Shown here: positions 23,969 to 36,511 of the stretch, in pieces
Position numbering within the stretch: position 1 is the first letter of the stretch
Layout: the number at the start of each line of letters is the position of its first letter
Source: Ulota crispa
Lineage: Eukaryota > Streptophyta > Bryopsida > Orthotrichales > Orthotrichaceae
Direction: 5' to 3'
DNA length: 64,000 bases
Assembly (NCBI GenBank): GCA_963920765.1
Contig: OY987244.1
Coordinates: 26,206,358 to 26,270,357 of the forward strand
Notes under the pieces: model-generated
Seen by the model: the letters and a program-made list of their open reading frames with translations, nothing else
Databases searched by the model: none
Told to the model about the DNA's origin: nothing
Made by a program: the position numbers and the translations under genes

Positions 23969-25118
23969 ATCGGTAGGAATCTAAAAGAAAATGACTTCTT
24001 TTTATGAAAGATAATAAATTGCACTTACAGGATGAGAAAACTACATCCTAGATACCTTGGGACAAACTTATGTTGACAGCGGTTTTTACGGATTATTAGA
24101 TTCTCAAATGGGTTTCTTAAATATTTTTTGTTGTCGAGGCACGTATGGGATTTTCGTGTGTCCAAAGTTGTCATCTAGAATCATCAAACAACCAAAGACT
24201 TTGTCCTTGTAGCGTTGGCTTGCTTTTTGAGTACCTACTTGAGTAGAAATTCCGCAAGGTAGTTTCTCTCGATGCAAAACCGAGCAAATAAAAACTACAT
24301 GTGTAATAATTCTATCTTACGGGCTGTTTTTCTTGTTGAGTTATTTGTTGCTTGTTTGAATGACAAAGCTTACCTCAAACAAAGAGGGCATTGAGGATGA
24401 AACTGTATTCCCAAATTGTGTACTTAATAAAACAATCCTAACATTGTTTGGTCACGACGTTTATTGAGCCCGGGCACAATGTTCTCATTCTGTATTCGAA
24501 CTGCAGTGTTACCACAAGAGACATGCCCTCTATTTGTTTTTAGCTCGAGTGAAATGCTCTTATCATTAGCCACAGTGTCCTAGTCATTTTTTCATAGCTA
24601 GTTTGAGATAGAAAGCTTTGAATTTGAACTCCACAGATCTGTACTTACGACCATAAGAGCTACAAAACTTTAAGAAGGGAAAATAGATTGAAACCTCTCC
24701 ACATTATCTTCACATACCTCATGTTGGGACCAATTTTTATGTTGCATTGGAATTGGAAAATTGCAGAACAACCAAGGAACTACAAAGCCGTGTATGGAAG
24801 TGTGCTAGAAAGCTATAGAGTTGGAATTTGGAAATGTTGTTCCAGTAAGAAATTTGCAAGAAGCATAGGAATTTTGGGGACCTTAGTTTTTTGAAGTCAA
24901 AAACTGCTGATGACCGTGGACAATTCTAATGCACCACGAAAGTATGCCATTTTGAGTCTTCCGCATTATGGAGGAATGTAGTCACTAAATGGCTATTATC
25001 CTGTTTTGTGGTGGCAGAGTTACTTCTGTGCTGAAAGAAGTTACTAAAATACTTTGAAAGTGCTTTTTCCACACTCCCTAGACTGAAAATAACAAAGTAG
25101 TAGTGAGGTGGCGTCTCT
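23969..25118. other. Intergenic DNA, no gene seen
   Basis: Mixed-composition DNA without a frame that I can connect to a family. Confidence 0.5.
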
Positions 25119-25345
25119 TCACTGACATAACATTGTTAACCTTCAGTGAGGAGTTCCCTTTTGCTCCCCTAATACAAGGATCCCCTGCCAATGCCATTTG
25201 TGAGCTCTCGGCCAACACCAATGGAGAGCTCTTGGCCAACACCAATGGAGATCTTTATCTGCGCTCTGCCCAAGTATCCAAGCACAAATATCCCTCTAGC
25301 TGGGGGAAGGAACATGACCGGGTAAACAATGTTATGTGAGGTCAC
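25119..25345. mobile_element. Small MITE, TGACATAACATTGTT ends
   Basis: The left end TGACATAACATTGTTAACC pairs with the right end, GGTAAACAATGTTATGTGAG followed by GTCA. The element is about 227 bp. It contains a perfect-period 24-bp tandem pair (25,202-25,249; GAGCTCTCGGCCAACACCAA and its copy). No coding capacity. Confidence 0.55.
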
Positions 25346-25379
25346 TAATTTGGAGAAGAGCCTATTGTTACTCTTCACA

Positions 25380-26285
25380 TTAACCCCTAAATGCCAAGGC
25401 ACCAAATTTTGGTGTTCAAGAAACTTTGAAATCGTGTTGAAGGCAGAGATTTGATTGTTTTAAGGGTTTTTTTAGTGGAGACTTTGCGTGTTGAAGTTAG
25501 CTGCAATGTTCAATTTTAAGGTCTTCCTTGCCTTTTTTAAATTGTTTTTGGTGGAAGCTAAAGTGCGAGGATACCTCTTGCACATCAAATAGTGTGATGA
25601 ATAATGTCACTAAACAACCCATGACAAGTTGCCAAGACAGACATCAAGTCAAGAATAAATTGAAGATTTCCCTTGGGCACTCCCTTGGGTAGTGGGGGCC
25701 CTTTTATTCAAATTTTGTCATCTAACAAAATCCAAATGTGTTCTTGGGTTTATTTTACTTGGAATGCTCTTGTTATACAAAGTGGAATTCATCTACCATT
25801 GAATTTTCTTTCATTCATTATGAATTTTGGTCTATAATTGGAATTTAAAAAAATCTTTGTATCAGATGGTAGCTCTTCAATAGTTGCATTGCAAGCATAT
25901 ATATGAAATTGTGGTCATGGATTTGGAAGGGGGTCATTAGTTTCGAAGTAACAACAACAAATACTAAATCATCATAAGTAGTTGTTTCCCATCTTTGTAC
26001 ACAAAAGTCACCATTTTTACATTAGAAGTTTTGGGTAGTTACAAAAAATTTCATACTCATCCACATTCAATCACAAACATCTTAAAATCCATGTGACATT
26101 TTTGAAGGTTTCTTTTGATAGCACCATCTAAAAGCCTTGAAGTTCAAGATCCTGTGGTTACAATTTCATTTTAATGTTTAATGATGATCATACAAGGATA
26201 GTTCAAAAACATCAAAACTGCCTTCCAAAACTTTAAAACTGCCTTCCAAAAACAAGAAAAACACCCTTAAGCATTTAGGGGTTAA
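25380..26285. mobile_element. TTAA-type (piggyBac-like) MITE, 906 bp
   Basis: The left tip TTAACCCCTAAATGC and the reverse complement of the right tip are identical over 15 bases, with TTAA at both edges. Near the right end GAAAACTGCCTTCCAAAA-type motifs are repeated (26,205-26,252). No coding capacity. This is one of the best-preserved pairs of tips in the window. Confidence 0.78.
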
Positions 26286-27502
26286 GCTTTGCAACGTTAA
26301 CTGAAGAATGAAAATGTGTAAAATTCGAAGTCTAAAATGGCGGTCGGCAGGGTTTTTAGAGGTCGTGGGTTTATCGAGAGCTAGATGGGGTTGCTTTGAA
26401 GTTTCCCACACAGCGTCCTAGATCCTTCTTCATTCCGTTACTGAATTAGCCTATTTCATAACGTGGATGTGATCGAATTACGGTCTCTGATGAAGAAACT
26501 AGGGACCCAGACTCCTAGAGCATGTTCCCGCAGCAAGCCATTAACGGTGAACAGATCCTAGCAACAGCTTGGTATAGCACCACTACACGCAGGGAAGGGC
26601 ATATGGAAAGCTATGCACGAGGAAGTTAAAACAAAGACAAGATAGCTGAATTAGAATCAGTTATCAATGGGGGAATGATCACCCTTTTTTTGTACTTCGG
26701 GGAGTGGTGCATTCCACTACTCCCTTCCATCTTTTTTCACAAACTTCACTTATTAATGAAACCGCCTATGGCGGGTCCGGGGACGTAACCCCAAACAGCC
26801 CAAAAAGGCATTAAACCTAGAGTATGTTCCAGCATTACTGCAATGACAATAAAATTAGCAAGCACTCTCCTGCTTCAGCCCAGATCTACGCTGGGTTCTC
26901 TCTTTGGCAACAATTCTACACATCGCGCAAACTCCAATTTTGTCAAATCAATGAAAAACCAATCATTCAATAAATTTGCAACCAATGCTGAATTTATATA
27001 TACCATAGTACACACACTTGTCAGCTATCAAAAAAACAAAAAAAAAGGAGCAATACCTCTGTGCTAATTTACAGAGTGATATCACTCCTGTACACTGAAC
27101 ATATCCCGCCAGTAGCAAAATAATTCTATGAACAAAGAGTTTGTCAGGGTTGAGATAGTTGTACAAACTACGTTATATGGACGTTGATAGCAAGTGCTAC
27201 CTTTGGGAAACACCTAGTATAGATACAATACAAGTGAATGTACTTCTACGTTGATTTACAAGGTACCAATAGTGAATGTCTAACCAATTCCAAATCTATA
27301 CAACATGTGTTTTAGACAGTACATGTATCTAGGAGGAGAAGAAATCTCCAATTTCTGAGACTAGTATGAATGAATGGGATCTATTAGCGTAGTTCAATAA
27401 TCAGTAATTACATATGGATTCATGAGAAATGGCAAGTGCTTTATCCTTGGTAAGTACCGAGTATCGTTTGAGACGAGATTTTGTTTTGAAAAGTTTAGGA
27501 AT
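26286..27502. other. Intergenic DNA and probable 3-prime UTR of the transporter
   Basis: No supported gene. The part closest to 27,502 is expected to hold the transporter's 3-prime UTR on the minus strand. A GC-richer stretch around 26,760-26,800 (AACCGCCTATGGCGGG, a short palindrome) is of unknown origin. Confidence 0.45.
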
Positions 27503-30500
27503 TCAAGGTGCTGCAAGGGTAGTGAGCGGTGGGGTACGTACACTGCTGGTGGGGGTGAGGTTTGCCTGGTGGACCTCGGCCAAGGCCACAGGTGAGGAGG
27601 AGGAATTAGAGAACCGAGGCAAATCCACCATCACTTGGCTCACGATGATGGCCATTGCGCACGTCGCGACTGTTGCTAGTGTGATCCTGCCACCAAGAGA
27701 AGAGGACATGCTTTGAGAACTTCTCTGCACCGCCTTAGCTTCAACATCGCTGGGGCTGGAGTTCTGTAAGCCCCACGCCATGAGTGGTGGGATGACACCG
27801 TACAAGCTCGTCATTCCGTAAGAACCCTGAATCCACAGTGTGCACAAAAATTTGTAAGTTCAAAAACTCGGGTGGCAAAAAAGAACTGGTTTCTCAGGTG
27901 CCTCATAATATTTAACAACACTCTCAGCCATCGAGAGAGATGCCACATGACCCTCGACATTATTGAATCTCAAATTGAAATATGCATGGTACTAACAAAC
28001 ACGTAGGGTAATGAAATTCAATGCGCAGTACCCTATTAAATAGAGGATTCTAGAACCGTTAGAGACCAGATCTCGTCTTCTATTGACTGATTCCTGTTAC
28101 CAGCATCATCAAGTCATCTCTTCCAATACGTTTTTTAGCTCTTAATTAACGACCGTTGAGTGCAAGCAGGACTTGGCTAGATTGGTCAATAGCCTATATT
28201 CTTTGGTTGACATAGGACCCTTCAATAGTGTCTATAATTTTCCACTTTGAAAGATTGCATACAAGACCATCCTTCATTGAATGAGAAAGTAAATTGCTCT
28301 TACGACAATTTTAGCGCTTGTAGTACCCAAAGTGACCTCTCCAGAGCTTCAATATTTATCTCCCAATGAAATCACACTCCTACGTAATGATTAAAATGAT
28401 TAAAGGAATATCAACTACCTTAGATAATCAAGTAGTTGACGTTAGAGTATTAAGTGTAATGAAATTTGGGAACAACTGAAGGAATATTTCTTAAAAGTGC
28501 GTGAATGGAATGAAATTGAATACCGCCAGGCCCGATGCTGAAAAGAAAGCGTCTGAAACAAGCGATGAAGCCACGAGAGGAGGTGCCAGCACAAGCAGCG
28601 AAGTGACTGCACGAGGACCGTTACTGTTCCACCATTCAAACCAAGGTCGCGGTGCTTGGCGCTGGAGTGCCGGCCTCTTCCCGGTGATCATACCTGGCCA
28701 ATTGCCAACACGACTTGCATGAGATTCGGAGGTTACAAGCCTAAAACGTAGAAATCACGTGAGAGACATTATAGGATGGATTTTATTTTTCAAATCTACA
28801 AACTACAAGATATGTAATTATAAATTTTAGATTTAGTGAAGTATTGATTGCATGGGAGGGGTTTGAGTGAGGAATGGCTCTATGTGTCCTCATCTTTATA
28901 TACACAACTTAAAAGCTCTAAGAACAGATTGAAAACATATTGGTGATAGATTGATGGTGGGCTTGTAGTGATTTTAAAGGCATTTTAATCATAATTTGAT
29001 GCTTTTTTCAAATTTTTTTTATTAACACTTCTTCTAATTTGATTCATGTCAAATTTTGGTGCACTGTGTCCCTCTTCCTATCTCCAAGACGCTTGCTTGA
29101 GTTGAGGCAATTTCAAGCTCTAAAAGGTGGTTAAAAGCTAAAAACAAAAATTGATGAAAGACTACAGGTTGATGAATATAGCATATTTGGTAGTGCAACA
29201 TTGCACTTGGCATGGGTTGAAGGCATGGAGTTGGAATAATCTACGCTTCAAATTTTAATGCATATTGTCCCCCTTTCTAGACTTTAAAAATATGCAATTG
29301 GTTTTAAATTTGATGAAGAATTGATTACATGGGAAGGGCTTGAGTGAGGAATGGATCGTTTTGTCCACATCTCTATATATATAATAGGATAGTTAATAAG
29401 TTTTTTGGGTCAATACAAATATTGTAGGGTGTCTTGTATTCACCACAAATAAGAAAATAGATACTTTATAGTGGATTTAAATACAAAAAGATATATACAC
29501 ATGGAGTCCAGTAAAATACCCTTGTCACTCACGGGGTACCTTAAATTTCCAAAGAGTGACTCCAGAGGTATGAGCTCACTTCGTTTTTACTCTGCCATAA
29601 TTTGAGAAAGCTATGTCGAAGTCTATGGTACATTGGCAAACATGAGGAAGTGTGGCGAACCTTGGGCCTCGCCCCATTGCTCCAGGAAAAACTCTTGCAA
29701 TCCAAGTACTGTTCCGATGAAGGAGGTTGCCACCGCCAGCAAAGCAAATGACTCAACGATAAACGCAGGCCCTGGACCACCTACTCTGGATAGATATCAT
29801 CCAAAAACGATCAGTATGACAAGATTTTAAAGTACGTTTTCAACCTCTAAAATGCCCAAATAGCCAAGAGTAAGTGGCCACTTCCATATCTACACTAACT
29901 GAAAAAATCAGTTTGGAGGCTTCAAAAAAGTAACAAAACGTACCAACAGAAAAAAAAACAAATAATAACACCGAATGAGAGAAGATTATTTTGGAAGTCA
30001 TTTGCTTCCAAAAAGGACTTTTTTATTTTAGCCTGGGCCCGTGGCGGTTTAAAACAAGAATATGAAGATAAAGAAAGAACAGAATGGTGCTCGTTGCTGC
30101 ATACATGTTCATGAGACACACCCCAGGTTTTGCAACAACCTTCCCATGGAAAATAAAAGAAAAAACATACATCAGGAAAAGCCGAGGAAGAACATTCTAC
30201 ATAAAACTGTTATGGAACCAACTAAAGCACTATACGATCTTGGTTTTATGTTGTTTCCATTTTGACATCATACGAAAGTCATATTAACTAGATTCCATAT
30301 GAATACAACATAAAAGAAAATAGATTCTTAAATTTTTTTTGATGTTTTAAAACGGAAATTATATAAAACATACAGCACATGAACTAGTTTGATTAAGACT
30401 TTATAGAGAATCGCCTTCCTTGCGGTTCTTAATGTGAGAAAATCTCGAAGTTTGCAACAGGTAATCAATGAAAAATTTATGTTTAGCAACTGGATATGAG

Positions 30501-33500
30501 TTGAGTGCCGAACCTCACGAACACATCGATAGGGTCTTTTGCTCCAAGAAGAGGGGTGATGCACAGGGCTACAGCATCCCAGCTTAAAAACATTACAAGA
30601 GGCACGAGACTGCCCAATAGTATGCTTATCCGGATGCGGCCAATGTCACCTCCCAACTGCGCGCACACCACTGTAATAGCAGGTGAGTCTTCCAGGATGG
30701 AACACGTGGCATGAACAGATGTTCATTTAAACTGCTATAGAAAACAATAATCATAACAATTTCACCATTTCAATCAAGGTAAAAGGGCACTAAAACCTTA
30801 AGTCCATTAGGAACCTAATCCTGTCTCTTATGCTGACTAGTGATCCTAAATGCGAAGTTCATAATAAGATCAAGTTGCTAAAACACTGCTAAGCCTACCA
30901 AAAGTTCTAACTGAACACTCTGATGTTCACATTTTTTGTAGCTGTAATAGAGATTTTACAGAACCTTTGCAAAGTTTAGCAACGTCTGTGACACTGCTGC
31001 TAACCCCCTGCTACCAACAGCAAATCGTCTGTCTGTGCACTCGGTTGACCTCCAATTAGCAAGTGGTGTAAACACAACTTCACTGAATGTCTATGATCTC
31101 TCACCCTTGCATGAAAACGGAGTTGTTCAACACGTGGTCTACAACCTCTTACTTTGAAGTTGCATAGGAAACTTATACATAGCGATAAAAACTTGATCTC
31201 AGTAAAATTGGCTCTTCTGCCCCGAGATCTCCCAAAAGTCATACTTTTACAGAAATTCTTCAAGTCTTTGTATCCTCTACCTTGACAGTTAGCTCCTCCA
31301 AGACATGGTTTTTTGGTTGAATCTTCTAGTAAAAGGTGAGGTTTTGTATTATTGTGAGGTATAGTTGGACATGAGTAGGAAATTTTACCTGGAGTGAGAT
31401 CATGGTAAACAAGCGCTAGGAAGATGATTGGTAGCGTTTGTGGAGCCAGAGTCCAGTCCATACGCTCAAGGGCCGTCCAGTCCGCCATTGCTGCCCCCCC
31501 AGAAACAATTACCAGAAACAGTCCTGCAAAGGAAACGCGATCCAGACACAATTTTATAAGCAACACAGAACGACGACGCACAAGTGGATGTGCATTCTGC
31601 TCTCACCAAGGAAAGATTAATGTTAATTAATTCGAAAGCAGTGGACCTACCAAAAGTGGTGACTATCTATCTTAACTCCAGTTGGAAACAACCCAAACTC
31701 AACCATATAAGAAAATCTACAATTCTTGGAGTAGAATGTGAAGCTGCGTGCCAAAGCCATTTAATGACAAATTTGAGACTACAAGTGTCTAATCCACCTC
31801 AAAGAAGTAACTTGAAAGCTCATTCTCTTAGTTTCATTCAGAATGCAGCAATGGAGCTATAGAAGTGTCACCTCTTCATATTCATTCTTGTTACTTAGAG
31901 TCTTAGACCAGTGTATAATCAACATTGCATAGAACAAGGTCAAACGAGTAAAAAATGGTTATTGCACCAATGCACGGTGTTATCTCAAGCGTGTCGTTCT
32001 GACATGTGCAATCTAAATTGACCCTTACAAAGATTCCAGAAAAGCCAAGATGATGCACGAAGAAAGCCTTCATACAACCGAGAAAAAACTAAGTTCCCTT
32101 GCAATCGAAGCTCACAAGGGTGCCTGAATGGAGGCTGTGAAGGGGTGCCCAAGTTCACCGATCAAAAGTCAGACTGCTCTATTCTACTAAGACGAGCACT
32201 GATAGCATTGATGACCCCAGGATCTCAATGGAGCCCATTTTTACAGAGGTGGCAACCATGCATTGGATATGAAGAGCATAGTCATATCCACCATCAAGAA
32301 AAGGTGCTGGTACTGACACAATTTTCAGCATTTTTTCAACACATTAGTGCCCAAAAATATTGTTGAAAAGTGCGTCAAAAAAACTACACCCTTTTCCGGT
32401 AAAGCCGTTTTCGAGCTGACCATGTTATTGCATTCAGTGAGCTCTACATTCACACCCCTTGTCTGTTCGATTGTGTTCAAAAATAGTTACTTACCCAGAA
32501 GCATAGTGGTAAGCACTTGGTTCACAGAGTCCGCCATCTTAGCCCCGCCAGCACAGAGCAGTCCACCCAGGGTAAACGTGAAGACCGCATCGCCAGACTG
32601 GTTGGGAACGTGCAGCAGCAACGACAGAACCTCCCCGGACTTGGAGATGTACGCCACCAGCAACGTGTAGGACAGCATGAGGTAGATCATGGTGGTGAGC
32701 AACCCTCCCACAGGGCCCATGGTTTCACCTGCCATGGTTCTCAGGGACAGCACTTGCGAATGCTGCAGCTGCTTCTCTCCCAGCTCACGCCTTTGCATCA
32801 ACTCCACGTTCACTTCCGCTAGTAACAGAGCTTCCAAGAGTAGAAAAGCCCAGGATACGCACATCACTGTGGCGGATGGAACAAAACCCTGCACCAGTTC
32901 GCACCGAGTTAGAATTTAGGGTTTCAGATATGTACAATACTGAGGATAAAGGTAGAGAATACCAAAACTATTACCTCGTGTCCTACTGACAAACCTCTGT
33001 TACCAATAACAACTCGTCTCTTCCAAAACACCTCAATTTGGCCTTCAGTTTGTAACCATTAGTGACAAAGTTTATCGATGGCTATTCATGTTTGAATGGA
33101 AATACGGTTGTTCACTATACCTTCAATAGTTTACCACTTTGAATGACTTCATCGTACATTAAGTGGAAAACGAAGTTGGTCTCACCAGAGTTTGGCTCTT
33201 GTAGGTGATCTTCCAGTTTTTACAGTTTTTCTAAGTGATCTCTCAATGAAAGCACACTCCTACGTATTGGTTAAAAGAATTAAAGTGATGCGAACAGTAT
33301 CCTCTACACTGAATATTGCGTTTAGGTTGCCCCGCACAAATTTTCTCAACATTTTACACTACATAAATATTTATTGCTGCTACAATAATTTTCACCAATA
33401 ATTAGTGCAATAATCAACTTCTACAGGTCTTGGCAACAACAATGATGCTGCAAAAAAACAAATTAGCAATGTCCACGTCCACGTTGTAAACCATGTGAAA

Positions 33501-35080
33501 TCCTAGAATGCGCCTCCAAGTGGCCAAACGATGAGTCATGAGGTAACTTTCCAGGGTACGGCACCCTAATTGTCAAAGCAACCTAAATGCAATATTTAGT
33601 ATACCTTAATCTCAGATTAGTGTTACGTAGCAAGCCTGCTGAAATGAGGAGGAAACTTACAATGGGAGCTGTGGTTGCAGGAAGAGCCAAAATTCCTGCT
33701 CCAACGCTGGAGCCAGTGATCAAAGCCACGGCTCCAAATATCGACCCTGTAGCTCCGTCCTCTTCAAGCACTTCTGTCTCTGCATTAGAAATGTCTCCGG
33801 CAACGCCATCCTGCTCAAATTGCTCGTGTTCCTCCGCCACTGCTCTCCAAATCTTCAACGATGACCTGCCACCACCGAAGAGACAGAAAGCCGTCGCTGT
33901 ACCCCAAGTCTGTTCCCAAGGTATTTACCAATTCAAAAGAGAGAGAGAGATAAGGAAATGACAAATATAAAGAGACACCTTCAAACATATTTACTGTGGC
34001 CAGGCTTTGTAACTACTCTCGAGCTAACAAATCAAAGAGGACCCTGAGACAACGCATTATTTAAACACTGTATGCCGAAGTTCGTAATCTTCAGCTGGTG
34101 TCATGCGAAATGGTGATAAATTATACAAGGGAAAAATCAACATGACACTTGTATCGTACTCTGTAGCATGAAACGAAAGGTAAAACTTCCACGTCTGTTC
34201 CAAGGTATTTTCCAATTCAAGTGGGAGAGAGATAAGAAAATGACAAATATAAAGAGACACCTTCAAACATATTTACAGTGGCCACATTTTAGAACCACTC
34301 TAGAGAGAGCAAATCAACGAGGATCCCGAGACAATGCATTGTTTAAACACTGTATGCCGAAGTTCGTAATCTTCAGCTGGTTTCATGCGAATGGTGATAA
34401 ATTATACAAGAGCAGTCAACATGACATTTGTATCGTGCTCTGTAGCATGAAACGAAAGGCAAAACTTCTTTGGAAAAAAGCCGAGGGCGTTTTACCAGAG
34501 TAGATCGAGCTCCAAGACATGGCGAGGTGATTCCTAGGTCGACTCTCGTTCTGCTCCGATGGTGATTGTGAATCTTTGCGCCGGGTGGAAAACATGACCT
34601 GGAAATACAGGTTGCTCCACCATGAACTGCCGTGCCTTTCCCGAACCATAATGGCATTCCTTTCGACACACAAAGATCTTCAGCAACTGAGAAGGAGGAA
34701 AACCAAAAAATTACTCCAAACTTTTGCAAGAAGATCAAAAAATACGTTCTTGTATTGAAGATTATATATACAAAAATATAAGAAATTCTTCAAATTATGG
34801 AGGAATTGCACGTATTGAAATAAAAAGAAAAACAGATTTGATTCAAGTTGAAATACTAACCGGATTTCCTGCAACAAGCGAGATCGGACTAATTCCGGTG
34901 ACAAACACTTACGATCTACACTCAAATCTCTGTGATCATACCACCTGTAATCCCGATTGTTTCACTATGACGTAATTTAAATGCGCAATGAGAGTGTGGA
35001 CGTTGTGTTAGAGAAGGTCGTGATAATGAGGTTTGAAAGAAATACGGGTGAAATGTATTGCAAGTTGAGCTTTTTTGCAT
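27503..35080 (-). CDS. Tryptophan/tyrosine-permease-like amino-acid transporter, plastid-type N-terminus
   Basis: Nine phase-compatible exons on the minus strand: 35,080-34,945, 34,686-34,599, 33,865-33,661, 32,888-32,495, 31,523-31,389, 30,670-30,514, 29,785-29,661, 28,693-28,524, 27,826-27,503 (577 residues). Family signs: [18 protein letters not shown] in the first membrane helix, [70 protein letters not shown], and [10 protein letters not shown]. This matches the plant relatives of bacterial aromatic amino-acid permeases (Trp_Tyr_perm), with about eleven membrane helices. The first two exons are Ser/Thr/Arg-rich and transit-peptide-like, so a plastid envelope location is inferred. Exons 3-9 are secure; exons 1-2 and the ATG at 35,080 are tentative, because an out-of-frame ATG with good context lies upstream (35,234). 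Substrate is not determined. Intron 3 ends with a MITE (33,307-33,601) and intron 2 holds a 281-bp tandem duplication. Confidence 0.88.
33307..33601. mobile_element. TA-target MITE (TTTAGGTTGCC family) in a transporter intron
   Basis: It begins CACTGAATATTGCGTTTAGG after TA and ends CCTAAATGCAATATTTAGTA before TA. The interior shares GAGTCATGAGGTAACTTTCC and CCATGTGAAAT with other family copies. It sits about 60 bases from the donor of exon 3, within the intron. Confidence 0.8.
33903..34470 (+). repeat. Tandem duplication of about 281 bp in the transporter intron
   Basis: Two adjacent copies share AATATAAAGAGACACCTTCA, ACACTGTATGCCGAAGTTCG, TGGTGATAAATTATACAAG and CTCTGTAGCATGAAACGAAA at a constant offset near 281. 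The identity looks above 90 percent, so the duplication is fairly young. It lies between coding exons 2 and 3 and does not include an exon in my model. Confidence 0.85.
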
Positions 35081-35414
35081 CTGAGAGTTGAACGTTGGCA
35101 GAGACAGAAACAAGAGTGAAGTGGAGAGGAAGGTGAGAGATTTGAACGGCAGTGTTGTTGCGAAATGAAGAGCGTGTGGGGAATGGAGCAGCAAAGGAGG
35201 CGTGTGTTGTGTGAAGGTACGTGCCAGCGGCCATGGCTCCGGGGAAAAGGAACGGTGATGAGCTCGAGGTGGTCAACTGATTTTTGTGCTTTTGGGCAGA
35301 AGCCCTCGTGCCCTAAGGGACCCCACCGGTGGCAGTGGTGACTGGTGAGTGGTGAATCTGTCCACCTCAGATTCTGGAGATTCCCTTGTCTGGACGGAGG
35401 TTTACGTTTCCATG

Positions 35415-35733
35415 TAAGGTAGGAGCACCCATAAGCGTTAATCTAAGGGTTTTGAACATGATGAGTATTGATAAACAGCTAGCAAATTATTGGATCCTAT
35501 TAGGAACAGAAAAAATAATGAGTTTGCAATTTTGAATGTATTATTTGGATACTATGAGAATAAGTTGTGAATTTTTAAAAAGCAAATTGTCATTGTACCC
35601 ATAACCACTATTAAGATTTCATGTTCACATGTTGTACATTCTTTTCATTACATCTATTCACTTCCATAGATTTTCCAAGATTTCAAAGGTGACGATTATG
35701 AGGACACTGACGCTTATGGGTGCTCCTACCTTA
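35415..35733. mobile_element. MITE with TAAGGTAGGAGCACCCATAA ends
   Basis: The left end TAAGGTAGGAGCACCCATAA and the right end are perfect inverted repeats for at least 20 bases, extending through GCGT. It is about 319 bp. It directly abuts, and may have inserted into, the terminus of the next element. Confidence 0.75.
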
Positions 35734-36115
35734 AGCGTGGAAATAAGAGTTTTGGAGTAGGTAAAACAATTGACTAACTTTGAAAAAAATACTGCAAGTT
35801 AAGAAGTGGAAACCAAAAATATTGGCATCAATTTCAAGGTTCCAATTGCAAGCATTTGTTCACAAAGATTTTTCAAAGTCCAAAATCACTGAAATTGTAA
35901 GAACCATGTGTAAGAGATGCTAATCACAAGGCTTGTTGGTACTTAAATAGTGATATGGGTCCTCAAAACCATCATGCCAGTCGCCCACAACCATCACTTT
36001 GTCACCCATAACTATCACTTAGTCACCCGCAACCATTTGCTTTTCTTTATATCACTTTTTGACTTTGTCAATGACACCCATGGGGATGTGACGCCCCATG
36101 GGTGCTCCTACCTTA
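35734..36115. mobile_element. MITE, second member of the TAAGGTAGG...CACCCAT group
   Basis: The right end TGGGTGCTCCTACCTTA pairs with the expected family terminus. The interior (GCGTGGAAATAAG, GTAGGTAAAACAATTGACTA, CCACAACCATCACTTTGTCA) recurs in reverse at 46,636-47,005. Its own left terminal bases are occupied by the element at 35,415-35,733. The interior has a run of diverged repeats of the type CACCCATAACTATCACTTAG. Confidence 0.72.
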
Positions 36116-36394
36116 GCAGGGTCTCGAGGGAGCAGTGCTTCAAGAAACCCTAATCCTGCACCATTCTTTACACTAAATACACATATTAAAAGTTGTCAAT
36201 TGAACAAAATCCTTTATATCTTCAATTGCCCTTATACTTGTGAACATATCAACAAAAAGTGTGCAATGTGCTATTATGCTGCAAAATTGTAACAAGGGAA
36301 ATTGGTGAGTTTGGTGAATTGTGTTACAGTGCGTAATGTCACTCCTATCATTAGAAAAGACATGTGTCAAGAATCTATTCAAGCGACATTTACG

Positions 36395-36505
36395 TAAGGT
36401 AAGGGCCTCATGCAAGTGCATTCTCATATTTGCGCCACTAATTACTTGGGCTCTGCCCTTGTTCCCATGGCTCAAACATGAGAATGCACTTGCTTGAGGC
36501 CCTTA
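36395..36505. mobile_element. 111-bp foldback MITE with TAAGG...CCTTA ends
   Basis: Arms of about 32 bases: GGGCCTCATGCAAGTGCATT pairs with AATGCACTTGCTTGAGGCCC with one mismatch. The tip TAAGGTAAGGGCC belongs with the TAAGGTA-type termini elsewhere in the window. Confidence 0.75.
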
Positions 36506-36511
36506 TCCAAT

